DNA from: Sphaerisporangium corydalis
GTDB taxonomy: Bacteria; Actinomycetota; Actinomycetes; Streptosporangiales; Streptosporangiaceae
Direction: 5' to 3'
Length of the DNA stretch: 64,000 bases
NCBI RefSeq assembly: GCF_025506355.1
Contig: NZ_JANZYP010000028.1
Location: 1-64,000 of the forward strand
Shown here: positions 7,262 through 14,878 of the stretch, piece after piece
How the letters are laid out: each line of letters opens with the position of its first letter
Numbering within the stretch: the first letter of the stretch is position 1
The notes under the pieces: generated by a model
What the model was told of the DNA's origin: nothing
What the model saw: only the letters and a program-made list of their open reading frames with translations
Database searches by the model: none
Made by a program: the position numbers and the translations under genes

Positions 7262-7519
7262 ATGACGGACGAAACTCCGGAACAGCGGTCGACCACTGGC
7301 ACGCCCATGGTGACCGGAACACCCCGGGATGTCATTCACATACGTCTGGGGTCGTTCGTCCTGTTCCTCGCGCTGGCCCTGGGCGTTCTCGCGCTGGTCG
7401 CGAAGGCCCCGGTGCTCGCCATCGTGCTCGCCGTGGTGGCCGTGGCCGCCGTCGTGGACGTCGTCCTGGCCGTACGGCGGCAGCGCCGCATCGGCACCGG
7501 GCCCCGCTCCACCGGCTGA
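7262..7519 (+). CDS. Small two-span membrane protein, DUF6343-like
   Basis: 85 residues. A polar N-terminus rich in Thr and Pro is followed by IHIRLGSFVLFLALALGVLAL and a second hydrophobic stretch, ending in a basic tail. The layout resembles DUF6343 proteins of actinomycetes; the family call is tentative and the function unknown. The start has GGGGGAGCG upstream. The stop region is duplicated 19 bases downstream, and the dehydrogenase gene starts 31 bases after the stop, so the two are probably co-transcribed. Confidence 0.72.
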   Translation: MTDETPEQRSTTGTPMVTGTPRDVIHIRLGSFVLFLALALGVLALVAKAPVLAIVLAVVAVAAVVDVVLAVRRQRRIGTGPRSTG

Positions 7520-7539
7520 GTCCCGCCCCACCGGCTGAG
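7503..7539 (+). repeat. Direct repeat spanning the stop codon
   Basis: CCCGCTCCACCGGCTGAG at 7503-7520 and CCCGCCCCACCGGCTGAG at 7522-7539 agree at 17 of 18 positions, period 19. The first contains the TGA stop of the small membrane protein gene. Confidence 0.9.
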
Positions 7540-7550
7540 AAGGAGAAGAC

Positions 7551-8549
7551 GTGTTAACCGGCAAAGTCGTAGTGGTGACCGGCGCCAGTGGTGGCGTCGG
7601 CCGCGCGGTCGTACGGATGCTCGGAGAGAAGGGCGCCAAGGTCGCCCTCATCGCGCGGGGGGAGACCGGGCTCGCGACCGCCGCGACCGAAGTGGGCGCC
7701 GCGGGCGGGACGGCCACGGTGTACGCGGCCGACGTCTCCGACCACCGCGCGGTGGACGCGGCGGCCGACGCCATCGAGAGTGAGCTCGGCCCCATCGACG
7801 TGTGGATCAACGTGGCCTTCTCCTCGGTGTTCGCGCCGTTCACGGAGATCGACCCGGCCGAGTACGAGCGGACCACGGCGGTCAGCTACCTCGGGTACGT
7901 CTGGGGCACCCGGGCCGCGCTGCTGAGGATGCGGACCAGGAACAGGGGCGTCATCGTGCAGGCCGGGTCGGCGCTCGCCTACCGGGGCATCCCGCTCCAG
8001 TCGGCCTACTGCGGTGCCAAGCACGCCATGAAGGGCTTCACCGAGTCGGTGCGCACGGAGCTCATGAACGAGCGCAGCGACGTGAAGATCACGATGGTGC
8101 AGCTCCCGGCGGTGAACACCCCGCAGTTCGACTGGGTGCTCTCGCGGCTGCGGCGTCATCCGCAGCCGGTGCCGCCGATCTTCCAGCCGGAGGTGGCCGC
8201 CCAGGCCATCGTGTACGCGGCCGAGCACCCGGCGCGGCGCGAGTACTGGGTGGGCGGCAGCACGGCCGCGACGATCATCGGCGAGCGGCTCGCCCCCGGG
8301 CTGATCGACCGCTACCTCGGCAGGACGGGCGTGAAGTCGCAGCAGACCGACGAGAAGCGGCCGAGCGGCGTGGCCAACCTGTGGGAGCCAGCCGACCAGG
8401 ACCGCGACTACGGCGCCCACGGGAGCTTCGACGATCGCTCGAAGGAACGCAGCGCGCAGGTCTGGATGTCCCAGCACCGCAACCTGATCGCGGCCGGCGT
8501 GGGCGGCGCCGCGGCGGCGGCCATGGCCGTCCTGTTCGCACGCCGCTGA
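7551..8549 (+). CDS. Short-chain dehydrogenase/reductase with C-terminal membrane tail
   Basis: 332 residues. Residues 1-250 form a classical SDR: the cofactor motif TGASGGVG near residue 10, a DVSDH segment near 62, and the catalytic YCGAK near 150 with a Ser before it. The region after 250 is an extension ending in a hydrophobic segment (NLIAAGVGGAAAAAMAVLFARR), a probable membrane anchor. These fused SDRs are common in actinomycetes next to general stress proteins; the substrate is unknown. The start is GTG at 7551 with AAGGAGAAGAC directly upstream. It follows the small membrane protein gene by 31 bases. A bidirectional hairpin ends it. Confidence 0.9.
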   Translation: MLTGKVVVVTGASGGVGRAVVRMLGEKGAKVALIARGETGLATAATEVGAAGGTATVYAADVSDHRAVDAAADAIESELGPIDVWINVAFSSVFAPFTEIDPAEYERTTAVSYLGYVWGTRAALLRMRTRNRGVIVQAGSALAYRGIPLQSAYCGAKHAMKGFTESVRTELMNERSDVKITMVQLPAVNTPQFDWVLSRLRRHPQPVPPIFQPEVAAQAIVYAAEHPARREYWVGGSTAATIIGERLAPGLIDRYLGRTGVKSQQTDEKRPSGVANLWEPADQDRDYGAHGSFDDRSKERSAQVWMSQHRNLIAAGVGGAAAAAMAVLFARR

Positions 8550-8563
8550 CCGAGCAGACGAAA

Positions 8564-8591
8564 GCCGCCGTCGCGGGTGAGCGACGGCGGC
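8564..8591. terminator. Bidirectional terminator hairpin
   Basis: A perfect 11-bp stem, GCCGCCGTCGC and GCGACGGCGGC, with loop GGGTGA, between the convergent dehydrogenase and DUF4235 genes. On the minus strand the hairpin is followed by TTTCG. Confidence 0.82.
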
Positions 8592-8615
8592 GGACGCGCG
8601 GACCACGATCGGCGA

Positions 8616-8879
8616 TCAGTCTCCGGGCCACTCACCCGTGGCGTGCTCGAAGCCTTCCGCGCTGGCGCGGTCGATCGCGGCCTTGACCACCCCGAAGATC
8701 GCGCCCTGGACGGCGGCGGCGATCAGGATCTCGGTCCAGCCGTACTGCCGGGACGTCGCCTCCGGGGCGTCGCCCTTGCCCGCCACCAGCTTCCACACCT
8801 GCTTGAAGATCAGGCCGGACAGGAGACCGCCGGCCATGCCGGAAAGGGCGCCCGCCGACCTGTAGACAAGCTTTCTCAC
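8616..8879 (-). CDS. DUF4235 family membrane protein
   Basis: 87 residues matching DUF4235: KLVYRSAGALSGMAGGLLSGLIFKQVWKL at the N-terminus, then TSRQYGWTEILIAAAVQGAIFGVVKAAIDR. Two hydrophobic helices suggest a small membrane protein; the function is unknown. The GTG start is one base after the stop of the upstream 11-residue-repeat gene, so the pair is an operon, a common arrangement with DUF3618-like and repeat proteins in actinomycetes. Confidence 0.88.
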   Translation of the reverse strand: MRKLVYRSAGALSGMAGGLLSGLIFKQVWKLVAGKGDAPEATSRQYGWTEILIAAAVQGAIFGVVKAAIDRASAEGFEHATGEWPGD

Positions 8880-8880
8880 G

Positions 8881-9378
8881 TCACTTCTTCCTTCGCAGCG
8901 CGCGCCAGAGGAGCAGAACGCCGGCCACCACGGCCGCCGTCGCCCACGGGCGGTTCTTGGCCTGCGTGACGACCTTGTCGGCGGCGTCCTTCACTTCGTC
9001 CGGCATGTTGGCCCGGGCCTTCTCGGCGAGGTCGCCGGCCTTGCCCGCGAGCTCGCCCGCCTTGGTGCCGGCCAGCTCGGCGAGGTCGCCCGCCTTGTCA
9101 CCGGCCTTGGCGGTGAGCTCCCCGGCCTTGTCGGTGGCCATGGCCGTGAACTCCCCGGCCTTGTCCCCCGCCTTGGCGGCGAGCTCGCCCGCCTTGTCAC
9201 CGGCCTTGGCGGCCAGTTCCCCGGCCTTGTCGCCCGCCTTGGCCGCGAGGTCGCCGGCCTTGTCACCGGCCTTCACGGCCAGATCTCCGGCCTTGTCCCC
9301 GGCCTTGACCGCGAGGTCCCCGGTGCTCTTCTTCGCCTCGGCGAGCGCGTCCTGCGCACGATCCGTGATATCCGCCAT
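8881..9378 (-). CDS. 11-residue-repeat (LEA/apolipoprotein-like) membrane-anchored protein
   Basis: 165 residues. Residues 18-116 are nine tandem 11-residue units with consensus KAGDLAxKAGD, the periodicity of late-embryogenesis-abundant proteins and apolipoproteins, which form amphipathic helices on membranes or in dry cells. Then comes a charged helix (NMPDEVKDAADKVVTQAKNRPW) and a C-terminal hydrophobic anchor (TAAVVAGVLLLWRALRRKK). The second in-frame ATG (9378) is chosen because GAAGGAGG lies 7 bases before it. A stress-sigma-like promoter lies upstream. A role in desiccation or osmotic protection is inferred from the repeat alone. Confidence 0.85.
   Translation of the reverse strand: MADITDRAQDALAEAKKSTGDLAVKAGDKAGDLAVKAGDKAGDLAAKAGDKAGELAAKAGDKAGELAAKAGDKAGEFTAMATDKAGELTAKAGDKAGDLAELAGTKAGELAGKAGDLAEKARANMPDEVKDAADKVVTQAKNRPWATAAVVAGVLLLWRALRRKK
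9031..9327 (-). repeat. Nine tandem 33-bp units inside the repeat protein gene
   Basis: The nine 11-residue units are encoded by degenerate 33-base repeats with frequent GCCGGCCTTG/TCGCCC blocks on the plus strand. Unit number is likely to vary between strains. Confidence 0.85.
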
Positions 9379-9406
9379 GGTGTCCTCCTTCGCCATGAAC
9401 CCCCGC

Positions 9407-9430
9407 TACCCCTGCAGGAAAGGCTCTAAC
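9407..9430 (-). promoter_or_regulatory. Stress-sigma-like promoter of the repeat-protein/DUF4235 operon
   Basis: On the minus strand GTTA at 9430-9427, 15 bases, then GGGTA at 9411-9407, about 30 bases before the start. One mismatch in the -35 element. Confidence 0.45.
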
Positions 9431-9459
9431 GAGTTTTCCCGCCGGGGTGAGAGCCAAGG

Positions 9460-9741
9460 TCAGGCCATCGGGTCGTCGTAACGCCGCTCCTCGTACACCT
9501 GGGTCCTCGTGCCGTCGACCGGGCTCATGGGGGTGACAGGGGTGACGGTGTCCGTCCGGCTGACGGCCGCCGTGCGGCGCATGTTCGCCATCCGCCAGAT
9601 GCCGAACAGCAGACCGGCGATGCCACCGAGCATGAGAATCACGCCGACGACGTTGATGTCGACGCCGGCGAGGTCGAACTCGACGGCCCACGTCAGGATG
9701 GCGCCGAGCATGATCAGGAAGATGCTTCCGGCTATGGTCAT
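9460..9741 (-). CDS. DUF6458-like small membrane protein
   Basis: 93 residues. Two hydrophobic segments (IAGSIFLIMLGAILTWAVEF and VNVVGVILMLGGIAGLLFGIW), separated by DLAGVDI, are followed by a polar tail ending EERRYDDPMA. The sequence and layout match DUF6458, a membrane family of unknown function in actinomycetes. The start at 9741 has GAAGGAGG at good spacing; upstream in-frame starts lack it. GTTT-N13-GGGAA on the minus strand (9797-9776) is a weak promoter candidate. Confidence 0.82.
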   Translation of the reverse strand: MTIAGSIFLIMLGAILTWAVEFDLAGVDINVVGVILMLGGIAGLLFGIWRMANMRRTAAVSRTDTVTPVTPMSPVDGTRTQVYEERRYDDPMA

Positions 9742-9905
9742 GGAAATGCCTCCTTCGCTCCTCGCCACCCCTTCTTTCCCCCCCACGGATCTCAAACGTC
9801 AGGAGACCTTTCCCGCAGATCGGACAGGGCGCGCGCCTCGTCCGTCCGGGTGGCGGCCGTTCCGTTTGCCCAGGCAGGCACGTCGGTGATACGCACTCTT
9901 GCGTG

Positions 9906-10487
9906 ATGTTCCGCGATAAACCCACCCTCGCCGGCGAGCGCGTCGTGCTGCGCCCGGTACGCCCCGAGGACACCGACGGGCTGTGGGAGCTCGTGCGCGA
10001 CCCCGAGACCCGGCGGCTCACCGGGTCGCAGGCGGAGATCAGCTACGAGGCGGCCAGGATCTGGTACTCCTCGCGCGGCGCGCAGCAGGACCGGCTCGAC
10101 CTGGCGATCTGCGACGCGTCCGACGGTTCCTACGTGGGCGAGATCGTGCTCAACGACCTCGACGCCGGCAACGTGTCCTGCAACCTGCGCATCGCGCTGG
10201 TCGGCCCGCGCGCGTACGGCAGGGGTTTCGGCACCGAGGCCACCCGCCTGACGCTGGCCCACGCGTTCGAGACCGTGGGGATGCACCGCATCGGGCTCGA
10301 GGTGTTCGCGTTCAACGCACGCGCGCACCACGTCTACGAGAAGGTGGGCTTCGTGCGGGAGGGTGTGCTGCGTGACGCCCTGCGCTGGGACGGCGCATGG
10401 CACGACGCGATCGTGATGTCCGTCCTGTCCCCGGACTGGTCCGCCCACCGCGGGCACCCGGACCTCGCCCCGGCGGGCCGGCCGTGA
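9906..10487 (+). CDS. GNAT family N-acetyltransferase (RimJ/RimL type)
   Basis: 193 residues. The GNAT fold is clear: LVLRPV-like start (ERVVLRPVRPEDTDGLWEL), a central strand YVGEIVLNDLDAGNVSCNLRIAL, the acetyl-CoA loop GPRAYGRGFGTEATRL, then FNARAHHVYEKVGFVREGV. This is the RimJ/RimL/SpeG-like group, which acetylates protein N-termini, antibiotics or polyamines; the substrate is unknown. ATG at 9906 is preceded in frame by a GTG at 9903, which may also be used. Confidence 0.87.
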   Translation: MFRDKPTLAGERVVLRPVRPEDTDGLWELVRDPETRRLTGSQAEISYEAARIWYSSRGAQQDRLDLAICDASDGSYVGEIVLNDLDAGNVSCNLRIALVGPRAYGRGFGTEATRLTLAHAFETVGMHRIGLEVFAFNARAHHVYEKVGFVREGVLRDALRWDGAWHDAIVMSVLSPDWSAHRGHPDLAPAGRP

Positions 10488-10647
10488 CCGGTGCGACGGG
10501 GTCGTGACGGGGGTCGTGGCGGTGGTCGTGGCGACCACCGCCGACTTGCTACGCCTGCTGGGGTGACGTGTCTCGTACTTCCGGTGACCGGGAGCCCTGG
10601 TGCCTCCTGGGCGCCCGGTACCTCACGCGCCGGCCTCGCCGGCCGCT

Positions 10648-10848
10648 CTAAGCTCCGCCGTTCCGCACCGCGTTCTTCTTGGCGATGCCGCGCACCACCT
10701 CGTCGACGTGCGGCTCACATACCGGGTCCCGGGAACGCCTGCCCGAGAACCAGTTGGTCTCGATCACGTAGTCGGCTGGATACCCGCATAGGCAGGTGCC
10801 AGGGTTTTCTGGATCTGCCGGTACTACCGCTGTCTGCTGCCTAACCAT
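10648..10848 (-). CDS. Small Cys-containing protein, probably leaderless
   Basis: 66 residues starting MVRQQTAVVPADPENPGTC. It has Cys and His at spacings that suit a small zinc site (CLCG near residue 20, and VCEPH near 50). I do not recognise the family; conserved small proteins of this kind are common in actinomycetes. No ribosome binding site precedes the ATG, but a TACGCT -10 element ends 6 bases before it, which fits a leaderless mRNA. The frame stays open upstream, so a longer protein is possible. Confidence 0.6.
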   Translation of the reverse strand: MVRQQTAVVPADPENPGTCLCGYPADYVIETNWFSGRRSRDPVCEPHVDEVVRGIAKKNAVRNGGA

Positions 10849-10854
10849 GAATCG

Positions 10855-10860
10855 AGCGTA
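10855..10860 (-). promoter_or_regulatory. -10 element of a leaderless gene
   Basis: TACGCT on the minus strand, 6 bases before the ATG at 10848. It fits the TANNNT spacing of leaderless actinobacterial transcripts. No clear -35. Confidence 0.4.
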
Positions 10861-11023
10861 ACCGCGATATGACCTTATTTCCGCCAGATCGCTGGCTTCT
10901 TTGGAGAATCCAGCCGCCGCTGCGAGCTTGTGACCTGCCAGGCCACCGCGTTTCCGCTGGGCGGAGACCGGCCGTCCTTCCCGGTCCTGGCGGCCGTGCC
11001 GGGAACGGTGTGCCGGCCCTGTC

Positions 11024-12160
11024 ATGGGGATAGCCGAATCATTCTGGCGGGCCATCGTGGTCTACCGTATCGCCTCGGTCGGCTACGCGGCGCTGGCGCT
11101 GGCGGGCGCCGGTGGTTATCAGCGGCCCGTCGTCGGGTGGCTCGTCATCGGCGTCATGGCCCTGTGGACCGCCGCGACGGCGTTCGGCTACTCGGTCGCC
11201 CGAGGCCGGACGCTCCTGGTGATCGACGTCCTGGTCACCATGGGGTGCCTGCTCGCCTCCCCGTACGTCCAGGGGCCCACCGCGGGCCCGGACGGGATCA
11301 TGCCGGTCACCGCGACCTGGGTCGCCGGGCCCGTGCTCGCCTGGGCGGTGTACGCCGGGCGCCGGGCGGGGATCGTGGCGGCGGTCGTGCTGTCGATGGC
11401 CGACCTGTGGCAGCGCGGCCTGCGGGGGTTCGACCTGTTCGTCCCCCTGAACGGGACCGTGCTGCTCATCCTCGCCGGAGCGGTCGTCGGCCACGTCGCC
11501 CGGCTCACCACGCAGGCGGAGGAACGGCTCCAGCGGGCCGTCGAGATGGAGGCGGCCACCCGCGAGCGCGACCGGCTCGCCCGGGGCATCCACGACTCGG
11601 TCCTGCAAGTGCTCGCGATGGTGCGGCGCCGGGGGCTGGAACTCGGCGGTGAAGCGGCCGAGCTGGGGCGGCTCGCCGGGGAGCAGGAGGAGGCGCTGCG
11701 GGAGATGGTCCGCGCCGCACCGGCTTCGTCCTCGTACGAGGACGAAGGGTTCGCCGACCTGGTGCCCCTGCTGCGCCGGTACGGTTCGGCCGCCGTGACC
11801 GTGTCCACGCCCGCGACCCCGCTGCTCCTGCGCGCGGGGCAGGCCGGGGAACTGGCGGCGGCGGTCGGCGCGGCCCTGGACAACGTGCGCGTCCACTGCG
11901 CCGAGGACACCCGCGCCTGGGTGTTCGCCGAGCAGGACGGCGGCACCATCACCGTGACCGTCCGCGACGACGGGCCCGGCATCCCCGCCGGACGCCTCGC
12001 GCGGGCCGAGGCCGAGGGCCGGCTCGGCGTCGCCCAGTCGATCCTCGGCCGGGTCGCCGTCCTCGGCGGCACGGCCCGCTTCACCTCCGTCCCCGGGCAG
12101 GGGACCGAGGTGGAGCTGGCCGTGCCGGCCCCCGCGCGGTCCGGATCCCCCGCCGCCTAG
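11024..12160 (+). CDS. Sensor histidine kinase, MacS-like
   Basis: 378 residues. Residues 1-170 hold five or six hydrophobic segments (DUF5931-type sensor). After them comes a coiled linker (TTQAEERLQRAVEMEAATRERDRLARGIHDSVLQVLAMV) whose GIHD His is the predicted phosphorylation site of a HisKA_3-type domain. The C-terminal HATPase has DNVRVHC, VRDDGPGIP and GQGTEVEL. This architecture is that of MacS-type actinomycete kinases. The response regulator gene follows 34 bases downstream. The signal is unknown. Confidence 0.88.
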   Translation: MGIAESFWRAIVVYRIASVGYAALALAGAGGYQRPVVGWLVIGVMALWTAATAFGYSVARGRTLLVIDVLVTMGCLLASPYVQGPTAGPDGIMPVTATWVAGPVLAWAVYAGRRAGIVAAVVLSMADLWQRGLRGFDLFVPLNGTVLLILAGAVVGHVARLTTQAEERLQRAVEMEAATRERDRLARGIHDSVLQVLAMVRRRGLELGGEAAELGRLAGEQEEALREMVRAAPASSSYEDEGFADLVPLLRRYGSAAVTVSTPATPLLLRAGQAGELAAAVGAALDNVRVHCAEDTRAWVFAEQDGGTITVTVRDDGPGIPAGRLARAEAEGRLGVAQSILGRVAVLGGTARFTSVPGQGTEVELAVPAPARSGSPAA

Positions 12161-12194
12161 GCCGGGGGCGGCGAACCGCCCTACAGTTACGGTC

Positions 12195-12842
12195 GTGACC
12201 GCTTTACGGGTGATGGTGGTGGACGACCACCCGATGTGGCGTGACTCGGTCGCCCGCGACCTCGGCGAGGCGCGGTACGACGTGGTGGCCACCACCGGTG
12301 AGGGACGCCAGGCGCTCCGCGTCGCCTCGGCGGTGCGCCCCGACGTGGTGATCCTCGACCTGAGGCTGCCCGACATCCCCGGGGCCGAGGTCGCCCGGGG
12401 GCTCGCCGCCCGCGAGCACCCGCCCCGCGTGCTGGTGCTGTCGGCCAGCGGCGAGCAGGAGGACGTCCTCGAGGCCGTCAAGGCGGGCGCCTCGGGGTAC
12501 CTGCTGAAGTCGGCGAGCCGGGAGGAGTTCCTGGACGCCGTGCGGCGCACCGCCGAGGGCGAGCCGGTGTTCACCCCCGGGCTGGCCGGGCTGGTGCTCG
12601 GCGAGTACCGCAGGCTCGCCGCGCGGTCCGCGCCGGACGACGGCCCCCGGCTCACCGACCGCGAGACCGAGGTGCTGCGCCTGGTCGCCAAGGGCCTGTC
12701 GTACAAGCAGATCGCCGAACGGCTGGTGCTCTCACACCGCACCGTGCAGAACCACGTGCAGAACACGTTGAACAAGCTCCAGTTGCACAACCGCGTGGAG
12801 CTGGTCCGGTACGCCATCGAACGCGGTCTCGGCGAGTCCTAG
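12195..12842 (+). CDS. LuxR-family response regulator
   Basis: 215 residues, NarL type. The receiver has VMVVDDHPMW near 10, the phospho-acceptor Asp in PDVVILDLRLPD near 54, and a conserved Lys in GYLLKSAS near 104. The C-terminal HTH reads LTDRETEVLRLVAKGLSYKQIAERL then HRTVQNHVQNTLNKL. It is the partner of the upstream kinase. The GTG start has no strong binding site, but the receiver fold begins at once. It converges with the YiaA/B-like gene. Confidence 0.9.
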   Translation: MTALRVMVVDDHPMWRDSVARDLGEARYDVVATTGEGRQALRVASAVRPDVVILDLRLPDIPGAEVARGLAAREHPPRVLVLSASGEQEDVLEAVKAGASGYLLKSASREEFLDAVRRTAEGEPVFTPGLAGLVLGEYRRLAARSAPDDGPRLTDRETEVLRLVAKGLSYKQIAERLVLSHRTVQNHVQNTLNKLQLHNRVELVRYAIERGLGES

Positions 12843-12884
12843 GCGCGCCCCGTGCTCCCCCGGGACCTCGGAGCGCGCCCAGGA
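12837..12884. terminator. Convergent hairpin overlapping the response-regulator stop
   Basis: TCCTaGGCGCGC at 12837-12848 pairs with GCGCGCCcAGGA at 12873-12884 (one mismatch), with a 24-base loop. It lies between the convergent regulator and YiaA/B-like genes. Confidence 0.5.
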
Positions 12885-12888
12885 CCGA

Positions 12889-13179
12889 TCAGAGGGCGTC
12901 GACCTTGTAGGGGTCGTGCTCGGAGAGCAGCTTCTCCAGGCGGGCCTGGTCGACGCGGCTGGACACGTTGCCGAGCTCCTGGCGGTCGCGCACGCACTTG
13001 GCCAGGACGAAGGACGAGGTCACCGTGGACAGGACGGCCACCGCCAGGAAGGCGCGGATCCAGGCGTCCACGGGGAGGTAGGCGATGCCGATCGCCACAC
13101 TGGCGAGGGCGAGCCCGAAGGAGATGACGCACTGCGCGTAGTAGGCACCGGTCATGGTGGGCTGGATGGGCTTCGTCAT
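12889..13179 (-). CDS. YiaA/YiaB-like two-helix membrane protein
   Basis: 96 residues with two hydrophobic segments (YYAQCVISFGLALASVAIGIAYL and WIRAFLAVAVLSTVTSSFVLAKCVRD) and a charged C-terminal helix. This matches the yiaA/B two-helix family of inner membrane proteins with no known function. ATG at 13179 is chosen since the family begins just before the first helix; GGTGGA lies 12 bases upstream. Confidence 0.82.
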   Translation of the reverse strand: MTKPIQPTMTGAYYAQCVISFGLALASVAIGIAYLPVDAWIRAFLAVAVLSTVTSSFVLAKCVRDRQELGNVSSRVDQARLEKLLSEHDPYKVDAL

Positions 13180-13211
13180 GCTTCGATGGTCCACCGCCGG
13201 CGGCGCGGGCG

Positions 13212-13244
13212 CCTGAGTACGCGTACCCGGCCGCACCTGAGTAC
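13212..13244 (-). repeat. Direct repeat CCTGAGTAC in the YiaA/B promoter region
   Basis: CCTGAGTAC at 13212-13220 and 13236-13244, period 24, flanking a GTACGCGTAC palindrome at 13217-13226. It lies 33-65 bases before the YiaA/B-like start, so it may be a regulator site. Confidence 0.4.
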
Positions 13245-13280
13245 CTCACCGGGTCGCGGCCGGTTCACCCCCGCCGCGTC

Positions 13281-13907
13281 TCACCTCGCGCTCCGGGTGG
13301 CCAGGTCGAACAGCGTGACGAGTTCCTCGCCGTAGGCGTCGAGGTCCCGGCCGGGGTCGGCCTCCAGCAGGAAGGGGAGCCCGTCGATGGCCCGGTGCAC
13401 GGTCATCGCCATCACCCGGGTGTCGAACATCCGGAACTCGCCCTCGCGCTGGCCCCATCGCAGGATCTCCTCGATCGGCGCGAGCGTGGCCAGGTCGGTG
13501 GCCGCGTCGTAGGAGGTCACGCCGCCGTCGGCGTCGCGGTGGTTGAGGAAGATCTCCAGCAGGGCCTTCATTCGGGCCCGGTGCGCCGAGATGAACCCGA
13601 CGAGCGCCTGGATGTAGGTCCGGAACGCCCCGGCGGGCGTGGACTCGGCCTGGACGCGCTCGGCCATGTGCCCGGACATCTCCCCGTAGAGCTGGGCGAC
13701 GACCTGTTTGATCAGCTCGTCCTTGCCGGCGAAGTGGTAGGAGATCAGGCGCGTGCTGCTCAGCCCGGCGCGCTCGGCGATGCGCGCGAAGGACGCCTGG
13801 CCGTAGCCCAGCTCGGCGATGACGCCGATCGCGGCCTCGACGATCTGCGCCCGCCGCGCCCGCCCGGCGAACGTGCGCCGCCGGGACGGCCCCTCGCTTA
13901 CTTGCAT
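13281..13907 (-). CDS. TetR family transcriptional regulator
   Basis: 208 residues. The N-terminal HTH is clear (RRAQIVEAAIGVIAELGYGQASFARIAERAGLS, then TRLISYHFAGKDEL). The C-terminal ligand domain is diverse, as usual; the ligand is unknown. A palindromic operator overlaps the start codon, so it probably represses itself. No efflux or enzyme gene is divergent from it here, so the regulated target is not obvious. Confidence 0.9.
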   Translation of the reverse strand: MQVSEGPSRRRTFAGRARRAQIVEAAIGVIAELGYGQASFARIAERAGLSSTRLISYHFAGKDELIKQVVAQLYGEMSGHMAERVQAESTPAGAFRTYIQALVGFISAHRARMKALLEIFLNHRDADGGVTSYDAATDLATLAPIEEILRWGQREGEFRMFDTRVMAMTVHRAIDGLPFLLEADPGRDLDAYGEELVTLFDLATRSAR

Positions 13908-13934
13908 GAGTAATAATTACCTTAACCAAGTAAT
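13898..13934. promoter_or_regulatory. Palindromic operator over the TetR start
   Basis: Two overlapping dyads: TTACT-TGCATG-AGTAA at 13898-13913 and ATTAC...GTAAT at 13916-13934, with GTAAT-A-ATTAC in the middle. It is AT-rich against a GC-rich background and covers the TetR start codon, which suits autorepression. Confidence 0.6.
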
Positions 13935-13996
13935 TTCCGACCGCGAAGGTGCGCGCCCGCGTCCCGGCGCGCCGTCCACACCCCGCGGCGGCGAAC

Positions 13997-14032
13997 GGGA
14001 GCCGGCGCCCATCCGGGGAGGCGCCGGCTCCC
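13997..14032 (-). terminator. Terminator of the lectin gene
   Basis: A perfect 13-bp stem (GGGAGCCGGCGCC with its complement) and a 10-base loop, 20 bases after the lectin stop codon. Confidence 0.8.
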
Positions 14033-14051
14033 AGCCTGATGACGACCCGGC

Positions 14052-14627
14052 TCAGCCGATCAGCCACCGCTGGTACGAGGCGCGGTCACAGCCCCACTGC
14101 TCGACGTTGGCACCGTCCTCGAAACTCCCCTCGGCGACCTGCAGGCACTTGCGGCTGACGGCGGACGCGAAGGCGAAGGAGCCGTCGCCGAAGCGGTGGA
14201 CCGACCAGAGCTGGTTGGCGCTGGCGACGCAGGTCCACTGCTGGACGTTGGCGCCGTCCTCGGCGCTGCCCCCCTCGACCTCCAGGCACTGGCCGCTGTG
14301 CCGGGCGATCACCCGGTAGTAGCCGCCGCCGGCGTCCTCGATGCTCCAGAGCTGGTTGTCGGTGCCGGCGCAGGTCCACTGCAGGACGTCGGCGCCGTCT
14401 TCGGTGCCGCCCTGGCTCAGGTCCACGTTCAGGCACTTGCGGCTGTGCACCGCGACGATCTGGACGTCGGCCCTGGCCGAGGACGGCGCGGCGTCCGTAC
14501 CACGCGCGGCGTCCGCCGTCGCGGGCACCACGATCAGGCCGGCGCCGGCCACGACGGCTCCGAGGCGTGACAGGACCCGGCCGAGCCGTCCGTGCCCGCG
14601 ACCGTCCACCGGCGATTGCTTGTCCAT
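14052..14627 (-). CDS. Secreted ricin B-type lectin domain protein
   Basis: 191 residues. A basic N-terminus and a hydrophobic stretch (AVVAGAGLIVVPATADAARG) form a signal peptide. The rest is one beta-trefoil with three repeats, each with a CL.. start and a QxW motif: LQWTCAGTDNQLW, VQQWTCVASANQLW and VEQWGCDRASYQRW. This is the RICIN/CBM13 carbohydrate-binding fold. No catalytic domain is attached. The start at 14627 has GGAGG nearby; an upstream start would spoil the signal peptide. A long inverted repeat lies upstream. Confidence 0.88.
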   Translation of the reverse strand: MDKQSPVDGRGHGRLGRVLSRLGAVVAGAGLIVVPATADAARGTDAAPSSARADVQIVAVHSRKCLNVDLSQGGTEDGADVLQWTCAGTDNQLWSIEDAGGGYYRVIARHSGQCLEVEGGSAEDGANVQQWTCVASANQLWSVHRFGDGSFAFASAVSRKCLQVAEGSFEDGANVEQWGCDRASYQRWLIG

Positions 14628-14675
14628 GCTTGTCGACCTCCGATGCGCATGCGCCGAAGCGCGATCCGATTGTTC

Positions 14676-14705
14676 ACTCTCAGCGATCGATTGACTACTG
14701 AGAGT
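14676..14705. promoter_or_regulatory. 8-bp inverted repeat upstream of the lectin gene
   Basis: ACTCTCAG at 14676-14683 and CTGAGAGT at 14698-14705, perfect, with a 14-base spacer, 49 bases before the lectin start. It is likely an operator rather than a terminator. Confidence 0.5.
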
Positions 14706-14878
14706 ACAAAGGATCAGTACCATGCACCACGGATCGGATGACGGACAGGCAACGAAGCGTAATCATCTCGTTACCCAAAGCAGGCCTTGATACGGCCGGG
14801 ATGTCCCGGACACCCCGCCGCGTCCCATCCGGCGCGGCCGTTGTTGCGCGGCGCGCGCGGGGTCAGGAGGATGCGGGG

